Of a stretch of DNA of 64,000 bases, positions 54,266 through 62,000 are shown piece after piece. Below the pieces are notes generated by a model that was not told the origin of the DNA, did no database searches, and was given only the letters and a program-made list of their open reading frames with translations. Made by a program: the position numbers and the translations under genes. The first letter of the stretch is position 1; every line of letters begins with the position of its first letter. Source of the DNA: Myxococcus hansupus (GTDB lineage: Bacteria; Myxococcota; Myxococcia; Myxococcales; Myxococcaceae); assembly GCF_000280925.3 (NCBI RefSeq), contig NZ_CP012109.1:1178001-1242000 (forward strand), written 5' to 3'.

Positions 54266-55294
54266 ATGACGGAAAGCATCGCGTTGCTGGGGTACGGCCG
54301 CTTTGGCCGTGCCCTCTCGGGGCTGTTCGTGGACGCGGGCATCTCGCATCGGGTGTTCGACCCCGGGCAGGACGACGTGCCCTCGGCGCTGCGCGCGCCG
54401 GCGCTCGCGCAGGCCGTCGAAGGCGCGACGTTCGTCATCCTGTCCATGCCCGTGTCCGCGATGCGCTCGGTGCTGGAGGCGCTTCGCCCGCACCTGACGC
54501 CCGCGCAGACGGTGCTCGACGTCGGAAGCGTCAAGGTGCGGCCCGTGCAGGTCCTGGCCTCGGTGCTGGGGCGGGACATTCCGTGGGTGGGCACCCATCC
54601 GCTGTTCGGCCCGGCCAGCCTCGCGCGCGGTGACCTGCCACGCCGCACGGTGGTGTGTCCGAACGAGCTGCACCCGGCCGCGGTGCACAAGGCCCGGGCC
54701 CTGTTCGAGCGCATCGGCTGTGAAGTCACGGAGCTGTCGCCGGATGCCCATGACGCGCTGATGGCGCGCACGCACGTGCTCACCTTCTTCCTGGCGCACG
54801 GCTTGTTGAAGGCCGAGGCCGGGAAGGACCTGCCCTTCGCGCCGCCCAGCTTCCAGCCCGTGGCGCGCCTGGAGGAGTACGCGCGCCTGGAGGTGCCGCA
54901 TCTCTTCGGCGTCGTGCAGTCGGAGAACCCCTACGCACGCGATGCCCGCGTGCACCTGCTGGATGCGCTGACGCAGCTCCACCTCGCATGTGAGGCGGGA
55001 GGGCCGGGGGCCTCCGTGCCCGCGCCGCCGGGACTGGCCGAGGTCCGGGAGCACGTCGATGCCGTGGACCGTGAGCTGGTTCAGCTCCTGGACCGCCGCG
55101 CCCGGCTCATCCATCAAGCGGCGCGCCTGAAGGCGGAGCACGGACTGCCGCTGCCCGACTCGGAGCGGGAGGCGAGCCTGCTGGAGGCTCGGCGTCAGTG
55201 GGCCTCGGAGTTGAATCTGGACCCGGACGCGACGGAGGACGTGTTCCGCGCGGTGCTGCGCTTCTCGCGCCGCGCGGTGCCCACGTCCCACTGA
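54266..55294 (+). CDS. tyrA: TyrA-AroQ fusion: prephenate dehydrogenase with C-terminal chorismate mutase
   Basis: This 342-residue protein has an N-terminal NAD-binding prephenate dehydrogenase (GYGRFG, GTHPLFGP). At about 250-335 it has an AroQ-type chorismate mutase: VREHVDAVDRELVQLLDRR and a second KAEHGLPLPDSEREASLL helix. It makes 4-hydroxyphenylpyruvate from chorismate in two steps for tyrosine. E. coli TyrA has the reverse order (mutase first). ATG 54266 has GGAG nine bases upstream; ATG 54245 is less supported. It converges on the U32 gene with the stops inside one palindrome. Confidence 0.9.
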   Translation: MTESIALLGYGRFGRALSGLFVDAGISHRVFDPGQDDVPSALRAPALAQAVEGATFVILSMPVSAMRSVLEALRPHLTPAQTVLDVGSVKVRPVQVLASVLGRDIPWVGTHPLFGPASLARGDLPRRTVVCPNELHPAAVHKARALFERIGCEVTELSPDAHDALMARTHVLTFFLAHGLLKAEAGKDLPFAPPSFQPVARLEEYARLEVPHLFGVVQSENPYARDARVHLLDALTQLHLACEAGGPGASVPAPPGLAEVREHVDAVDRELVQLLDRRARLIHQAARLKAEHGLPLPDSEREASLLEARRQWASELNLDPDATEDVFRAVLRFSRRAVPTSH

Positions 55295-55307
55295 GCGTCG
55301 CGCTCAG
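55291..55307. terminator. 17-bp palindrome holding both convergent stop codons
   Basis: CTGAGCG-TCG-CGCTCAG is a perfect 7-bp-arm inverted repeat. The plus-strand TGA (55292-55294) and the minus-strand stop (55304-55306) are both within it. There is no U-tract. Confidence 0.6.
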
Positions 55308-57940
55308 CGCTGCACGGTGAAGGTCGGGTTGAGCACCTTCATCGTGCCCTTCGTCACGCCGAACTGCTCGTGGACGGCCGCGCGCCGGATGGCCTCGGCG
55401 GGGGAGATGCGGCCCGCGAGCAGCTCCTGGTAGGCGGCGAGCACCCGCGCGGACTCCTCGCGCGACTCCCGCACGAACTCCACCCGGAAGCGGCGCACGC
55501 CCCGCGTGAGCAGCGACGGCACCAGCGACGCGGCGCTCTGGGCCTGCGCGTTGAACACCGTGTTCCGGCAGCCCACGTCTACCACCACGGGGTGCTCCAG
55601 GCCCTTGTGGTCTCTCAGCGACACGCGCTGCTTCTCACACGGGCGCCCACAGCTCCGGTAGTCGCGCCCATGGGACAGCGTGTGGGAGTACACGCAGTGC
55701 TCGGTGTGGAACGTGGAGATGTGGTGGTGCAGCGTCACCGTGAAGCGCTCCGCGGGCAGGTGCTCCAGCATGGCCCCGAGCTGCACCGCGTCCAAATCAT
55801 GGGCGAAGGTCAGCGTGTCCAGCCCGAGCCCCAGCAGGTGCAGCGCCGTCACGGAGTTGGTGACGTTCAAGGAGAAGTCCGCGTGCAGGGCAGGGCGCGT
55901 CTCACCGGGAGCGGGAGGCCGCTCCAGGAAGTGCATCATCGCGCCCCAGTGGCGCACCAGCACCGCGTCCGGCTTCAGCTTCGCGATGCGCGCGTCGTAG
56001 CCTTCCTCGCCCGGCTTCTGCACGCGCACCGTGGCAATCGTCACGCGCAGCCCCGCGGCGCGAGCCCGCTCCACCGCGCGCTGGAGCCCCACCAGCTCCA
56101 TCCAGTCCAGCTCGACCTCGGGCAGGCCCGCCGCGATGACCGCTTCGAGTTGCTCATCCGTGCGGCACAGCGGCAGCAAGCGCGCGTCCTCCACCGCGCG
56201 CGGCGTGGGCGTCACCCGCTCCCGCAGCGAGGCGCGCAGGGGCTCCAGCGTGGAGCCCGCGTTCACCGTCCGCACGGGCCCACGGGCCACGGCCTCGGCC
56301 AGCTTGGGCACCAGCCGGCGGCGCAGCGCCTTCATCTCCGACACCGGCAGGTGCAGCCCCGCCGCGAGCCCGGAGGTGTCCAGGCCCGCCAACTGGAAAG
56401 GCGTGCCGCCCAGCGCCGCCAGCTTGTCGCGCAGCAGCGCTTCATCGATGCCACCGCCGCGAGACTCGGCCAGCATCACCTCGCTGGACACCGTGGCCAC
56501 ATGGCCACCGCGCGCGCGGCCCACCACCGTCAGCGGCGCGCCCGCGGCGCCCGTCACGGTCAGCTCAAGCGGCACGCGGCCTTCCGGCTCGCCGCGCTCC
56601 AGCAGCTCCTCGGTGCGCTTCACCAGGGCGGGATCGCTCGTCACCCACACCCGCTGGCCCGGCTTCACGCGCGCCAGGTCCGGCCCGGGGTTGCCGAAGC
56701 CCAGCACCCACCCCGAGCCCTTGCGCTCCACGCGGAACAGGGGGCCGCCGGGCTCGTGCTTGTCCTCGGGGTGCCCATCGTCGAACACCACGCCCATGCC
56801 GGGCCGGGGCGATACGTCCGCCGCCACCGGGGCCGCCGTCTCCAGCGGAGAGGACACCTTGCCCACGGGCGCATCGCCGCGCTTGGGCGCGTCATCCTGG
56901 CCCAGCCCGCCCGTCCAGGGGCGGCCCTCCGCGTCGTCCACCACGCGCACGTCGCGCCCGTGCACGGACTCCACCCGGCCCAGGAACGCGCCTCGGTGCT
57001 TGGGGAAGCGTCCCTCCACCAGCGTCTGGTGGTCCGAGCCCGCGAAGAAGCCGTGCGAGAAGCCGCGGCTGTACGACAGCGTCATGTCCGACAAGTCCCG
57101 GCGCAGCGCGCCCGTGTCCGGCGTGCCCGCGGCCACGCCGTCCACCCATCGCCGGTAACCTTGCACCGCCGTGGCGACGTACTGCGGGCCCTTCTGGCGG
57201 CCTTCAATCTTCAGCGAGTGGACGCCGATGTCCACGAGCTGCGGCACGGCCATGACCCCCGCGAGGTCCTTGGGGCTGAGCAGGTACTGCACGTCGCCCA
57301 GCTCGCGCGTCTGGCCATCCACGACCAGGTCATAGGGCAGCCGACACGACTGCGCGCACTGGCCCCGGTTGGCGGAGCGGCCACCCCACGCCTCGCTGGT
57401 GAGGCACTGGCCGCTCCAGGACATGCAGAGCGCGCCGTGGATGAACACCTCCAGCTCGATGTCCGTCTCCGATGCCAGCCGGCGAATCTCCGCCACGGAC
57501 AGCTCGCGTGGCACCACCACGCGGGTGGCGCCCAGGCCCCTCGCGAAGCGCGCGCCCTCCGCGCTCGAAATCGTCATCTGCGTGGAGGCGTGGACCTCCA
57601 TCTGAGGACACACCGCGCGCGCGACCAGGGCAATCGCGGGGTCCTGGACGATGAGCGCGTCCACGCCCGCCTCGGCCACGCGGCGCAGGATGTCCTCCAC
57701 CACGGGCAGCTCGGGCTCGAACACCAGGGTGTTCAGCGTCAGGTAGGCCCGGGCCCCGGCGCGGTGTACGAGCGCCAGCGTCTCGGCCAGGTTGGCGAGC
57801 GAGAAGTTCTCCGCGCGGGCTCGCGCATTGAAGCCTTCGTCCAACCCGAAATAGATGGCGTCCGCGCCGCTGGCGAGCGCGGCCTTCATCGAGTCAAGGT
57901 CCCCAGCGGGGGCGAGGATTTCGGGGCGGCGGCGGGTCAT
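55304..57940 (-). CDS. U32-family peptidase-like protein, extended
   Basis: This 878-residue protein has an N-terminal U32 (collagenase-like TIM-barrel) domain with EILAPAGDLDSM, the FIHGALCMSWSGQC region and the Cys-rich NRGQCAQSCRLPYD. These are the marks of prephenate-dependent RNA hydroxylases such as TrhP and RlhA. The C-terminal half (about 500-878) has a second Cys region (SCGRPCEKQR) and further barrel-like sequence. That makes it over 200 residues longer than E. coli RlhA. ATG 57940 is preferred (AGAGG upstream); the frame to 58021 is unlikely. Roles in tRNA or rRNA hydroxylation are possible by family. The adjacent TyrA uses prephenate, the proposed substrate of those enzymes. Confidence 0.85.
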   Translation of the reverse strand: MTRRRPEILAPAGDLDSMKAALASGADAIYFGLDEGFNARARAENFSLANLAETLALVHRAGARAYLTLNTLVFEPELPVVEDILRRVAEAGVDALIVQDPAIALVARAVCPQMEVHASTQMTISSAEGARFARGLGATRVVVPRELSVAEIRRLASETDIELEVFIHGALCMSWSGQCLTSEAWGGRSANRGQCAQSCRLPYDLVVDGQTRELGDVQYLLSPKDLAGVMAVPQLVDIGVHSLKIEGRQKGPQYVATAVQGYRRWVDGVAAGTPDTGALRRDLSDMTLSYSRGFSHGFFAGSDHQTLVEGRFPKHRGAFLGRVESVHGRDVRVVDDAEGRPWTGGLGQDDAPKRGDAPVGKVSSPLETAAPVAADVSPRPGMGVVFDDGHPEDKHEPGGPLFRVERKGSGWVLGFGNPGPDLARVKPGQRVWVTSDPALVKRTEELLERGEPEGRVPLELTVTGAAGAPLTVVGRARGGHVATVSSEVMLAESRGGGIDEALLRDKLAALGGTPFQLAGLDTSGLAAGLHLPVSEMKALRRRLVPKLAEAVARGPVRTVNAGSTLEPLRASLRERVTPTPRAVEDARLLPLCRTDEQLEAVIAAGLPEVELDWMELVGLQRAVERARAAGLRVTIATVRVQKPGEEGYDARIAKLKPDAVLVRHWGAMMHFLERPPAPGETRPALHADFSLNVTNSVTALHLLGLGLDTLTFAHDLDAVQLGAMLEHLPAERFTVTLHHHISTFHTEHCVYSHTLSHGRDYRSCGRPCEKQRVSLRDHKGLEHPVVVDVGCRNTVFNAQAQSAASLVPSLLTRGVRRFRVEFVRESREESARVLAAYQELLAGRISPAEAIRRAAVHEQFGVTKGTMKVLNPTFTVQR

Positions 57941-58056
57941 GGCGCGACCTCTAACACACGGGCCCAGGTTCCGCCGTCCGTCCGGCGATGGACGTGGACG
58001 CAGTGCGGCAGGTTTGTTCAAGTCCGAGCCTGGTTGCTTCCACAGGAGACGGTCAA

Positions 58057-58860
58057 ATGGCTGATGGCGTGTTCCGGGACGGGCTGCTCGCGGGCAAGGT
58101 GGCGTTCATTTCCGGCGGCAGCAGTGGCATCAACCTCGGCATCGCCGAGGCCTTCGTGAAGGCGGGCGCCAAGGTGGCCATCAATGGCCGCAACGTGGAG
58201 AAGCTCGAGGGCGCGGTGAAGGGCCTCCAGGCGCACGGCACCGCCATGGGCGTGGCCGCCGACGTCCGGGACTTCGCGGCGGTGGAGAAGGCCCTGCAGA
58301 CGGTGCGCGACGCGTACGGCGAGCTGGACATCGTCGTCTGTGGCGCCGCCGGCAACTTCCCGGCGCCGGCCCTGGGCATGTCCTCCAACGGCTTCAAGGC
58401 GGTGATGGACATCGACGTGCTGGGCACCTTCAACATCAGCCGCGCCGCCTTCGAGCACCTGCGCAAGCCGGGCGCGTCCCTCATCAACATCTCCGCGCCC
58501 CAGGCCTATCTCCCCATGGCCATGCAGGCCCACGTCTGTGCGGCCAAGGCGGGCGTGGACATGCTCACGCGCGTGTTGGCCATCGAGTGGGGTGGCTCCG
58601 GTGTGCGCGTGAACTCCATCACGCCGGGCCCCATCGACGACACCGAGGGCATGCGCCGGCTCGCCCCCAGCGATGAAGGCCGCGACAAGCTCGCGCAGGC
58701 CCTGCCGCTCCAGCGCTTCGGCAAGAAGCAGGACATCGCGCAGCTCGCGCTGTTCCTGGCGTCGGAGGGCTCGGCGTACATCACCGGTTCCATCATGGTG
58801 TGCGACGGTGGCCAGTCCCTGCTGGGTGGCGGCGCACTCATGGCCGCGCTCGGGATGTAA
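58057..58860 (+). CDS. Short-chain dehydrogenase, 2,4-dienoyl-CoA reductase-like
   Basis: This 267-residue SDR has the NADPH motif GGSSGINLG. In place of the classical YxxxK it has HVCAAK: the lysine is kept but the tyrosine position is Val, as in DECR-type 2,4-dienoyl-CoA reductases. ISAPQAYLP precedes it. It reduces dienoyl-CoA during oxidation of unsaturated fatty acids. ATG 58057 has AGGAG nine bases upstream; the frame from 57988 is not supported. It is divergent from the U32 gene. Confidence 0.82.
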   Translation: MADGVFRDGLLAGKVAFISGGSSGINLGIAEAFVKAGAKVAINGRNVEKLEGAVKGLQAHGTAMGVAADVRDFAAVEKALQTVRDAYGELDIVVCGAAGNFPAPALGMSSNGFKAVMDIDVLGTFNISRAAFEHLRKPGASLINISAPQAYLPMAMQAHVCAAKAGVDMLTRVLAIEWGGSGVRVNSITPGPIDDTEGMRRLAPSDEGRDKLAQALPLQRFGKKQDIAQLALFLASEGSAYITGSIMVCDGGQSLLGGGALMAALGM

Positions 58861-58913
58861 CGCCAGACGCTACATCTTTTCTCAGGGGGTCATGCCCGGC
58901 GCGGGCAGCTCTG

Positions 58914-58933
58914 TCGGAGTCGTAAAATTCCGA
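58914..58933. promoter_or_regulatory. Inverted repeat in an AT-rich promoter-like patch
   Basis: TCGGA-N10-TCCGA flanks GTCGTAAAAT. The following GATATGTGATTGC is the most AT-rich stretch between the SDR and the large lipoprotein gene, so the lipoprotein promoter probably lies here. Confidence 0.3.
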
Positions 58934-58967
58934 TATGTGATTGCTTTGCGCCGGGGCATGTCTGCTA

Positions 58968-59029
58968 GAAGGCCCCGCCGCCTCGTGAGGGGGAAGTTCA
59001 CACGAGGTGCGTCTGCTCTTGGGGCCTTC
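58968..59029 (+). promoter_or_regulatory. Nested hairpin leader before the large lipoprotein gene
   Basis: GAAGGCCCC (58968-58976) pairs with GGGGCCTTC (59021-59029), and CCTCGTG (58981-58987) pairs with CACGAGG (59001-59007) inside it. The outer stem ends one base before the ATG at 59031 and would hide the start region. Confidence 0.4.
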
Positions 59030-59030
59030 C

Positions 59031-62000
59031 ATGTCCGTGCGGCGTCTTCTTCACACCCAGGTGCTGGGTGTGCTGTTCCTGGGCCTGTCTCTCGCGTGTG
59101 GTGGTGGGGATTCCAAGCCCCCTGGGCCTCAGCCGCAGCCGGGCCTGGACGCCACGCGCTCCTCGGTGGAGGTGAGCCGGACCTCGCGAGTCATCGCGGA
59201 CGGTCAGGACGTGGTCACCGTCACCGTGACGGCGCGGCGCGAGGACGGCTCGCCCGTGGAAGGGGCCTCGGTGAGGGTGGAGGTGTCCGGTGAAGGGAAC
59301 ACCGTGACGCAGCCCACGGGCCGGACGAACGGACAAGGGGTTGCCGTCGCGTCGGTGATGTCCACGCGCGCGGAGGAGAAGACGGTCTCCGCCACCGTGG
59401 AGGTGGATGGGCGCTCGGTGCTCGTGAGCACGCGTCCGGTCGTCACGTTCGACGCGGTGCCGCCCGCGCGGCTGGTGTTCTCCGCGGGGGCGCTGAGCGC
59501 CCGTGCCGGCGTGCCCGTGGACCCCTTGGCGGTGGTGATTGAGGACGCGAACGGCCGCTTCGTCGAGACCTCGACCGCGGAGGTGACGCTTTCGCTCGTC
59601 GCGGGGCCCGGTGCGGCATCGCTGGACGGCACGGTGACCGCCTCCGCGGTGGGCGGTGTGGCGCGCTTCACCGAGGTGGTGTTGACCCGAGCGGGTGCGG
59701 GCTACCAGCTCAAGGCGGAGGCGGACGGACTGGAGCCGGCACTGAGCCCCGTCTTCGACGTGACGCCCTCCTACGCGGCGTCGGTCGAGACGTCGGGCCT
59801 GCCGTCGAACGTGGTCGCTGGCGCGGCCTTCGATGTGGAGGTGACGGTGCGTGATGCCTTTGGCAACGTCGCCAGCGGGTATCGGGGCACGATGTCGGTT
59901 CGCGCGTCGGATGTGACGGCGGAGGTGCCATCGGCGCATGCGTTCACGGAAGGCGACGCGGGGCGTTTCCGCTTCACGGGCCTCCAGCTCAAGCGGGCGG
60001 GCTCTCAGCGCGTGGACATCGTGGACGAGGTCCAGCCCGCGCTCTCGGCGGGCGCGGACCTGCGTGTGTCCGCGGGGAGCGTCGCGGGGCTGGTGTTCGT
60101 GCAGGTGCCTTCGCGCGTGTCCGTGCGGGCGACGCTGCCCCTGGTGCAGGTGGGGCTGGAGGACATCCACGGGAACCGGGTGACGGCGTCGGCGCCCGGG
60201 GTGACGTTGGGGCTGGGGTCGTCGACGGTGTCCCTGATGGGGAGCACGGAGGCAACGCCGGTGGAGGGCGTCGCTTCCTTCGCCAGCGTCCGGGTGGAGT
60301 CGGAGGGTCGCTTCCGGCTTCGGGCCACGGCCGACGGCTTGCCCCCTGTGGAGAGCGCGGACCTCGACGTCGTGGATGACGTTCCGCCCGCGACGCCGGT
60401 CCTCACGGCGAGCGCCGCGACGTTGAGCACCGTGACGGTGTCCTGGGTCGCGGTGGGGGATGACGGTGAATGGGGGCAGGCCACGGCACACGACCTGCGC
60501 TACTCGACGTCGCCCATCGACACCGATGCGCGGTTCGACGCGGCGACGCCAGTGCCTGGGCTCTCCGCGCCGTCACCGGCGGGGACGTCCGAGTCCGCCA
60601 CCCTCACGGGCTTGAACCCCGGGACCCCCTACCACGTGGCGTTGCGTGTGGTGGACAACCAGGGCAACACCGCGCGCTCGGCGGGGGTGATGGTTCAGAC
60701 GCGTGACCCGGGCGTCGCGCGGGTGGCCTTCACGGTACAGCCCGCGGGTGGCATCGCCGGGGCCTCGCTGCCCGGCGTTCGTGTCGCCTTGCTGGATGCG
60801 GATGGCCAGGTCTTCACGTCGGCCACGTCGCCGGTGACGCTGACGTTGGTGGGCAGTGAGCGTTTCCAGGCCGTGCAGGTGGCCGCGGTGAACGGCGTGG
60901 CGAGCTTCGACGGCCTGACCGTGGCGTCGGCGGGGACGCACCGCTTCTCCGCGAGTGTCGCGGGGCTGCCGGCGGTGCAGAGCGAGCCGTTCACCATCCA
61001 GCCGGGCCCGGCGGTTCGCCTGGGGCTGTCGTTGGCCTCGGGGACGCTCTCCGCGGGTGTCGCGGGGGAGCTGGTCGTCACGGCCTATGACGCCTTCGAC
61101 AACGTGGCCCCGGGATACACCGGGACGGTTCGCTTCACGTCCGACGACGCGCAGGCGCAGCTACCGGCCGACTTCACCTTCACGTCCGCCGCGGGCGGCC
61201 GACACACCCTCGGAGGCGTCATCCTGTACGCCTCGGGTGTCCGGCACATCACCGTGACGGATGCGGCGCAGCCGCAGTTGACGGCGACGCTCGACGTGGA
61301 GGTGGTCACGGGCGCGGTGGACCGGCTGGAGCTGGCCGGGCTGCCTGGTGCCATCTCCGCGGGGGTGGAGCAGCACGTGACGGTCTCCGTGAGAGACCGC
61401 TTCGGCAACCTCGTCACCGGGTATGCGGGCACGGTGCGGTTCACGTCGACCGACAGCGGCGCGACCCTGCCCGCGGACTACACCTTCGTGCCGGGGCAGG
61501 ACGCCGGGCAGCACACCTTCCCGGTGGTGTTGATGGCGGCGGGTTCGCGCTCGGTGACGGTCCGGGACGTGGGGCAGACGTCGCTGACGGCGACCGCGAG
61601 CACGCAGGTGTCGGCGGGCGCGGTGGCCCGGATGGTGCTGACGTTGTCGCCCGCGCAGCCGGCGGTCGGCGCGAGCGTGACCGCGACGGTGTCCATCCGC
61701 GATGCGTTCGACAACGTGGCCACGAACTACCGGGGCACCGTGCGCTTCGAGGCGCCGGGGGATTCGGGGGCCACGGTGCCCGCGGACTACACGTTCACCG
61801 AGGCGGACGCGGGCCAGCGGATGTTCAACGTGGCCTTCACGGTGGTGGGAAGCCGGACCCTCGTTGCGAGGGACACGGTGGTCGCGGGGCTGACGGCGCA
61901 GGCGCAGGTGGCGGTGCGGCCCGGGGCGCTCGCGGCGTTGCGGATGACGCCGCTCCCGACGGAGCTCGTGGCGGGTCAGTCCCGCTCCTTCTCGGTCACC

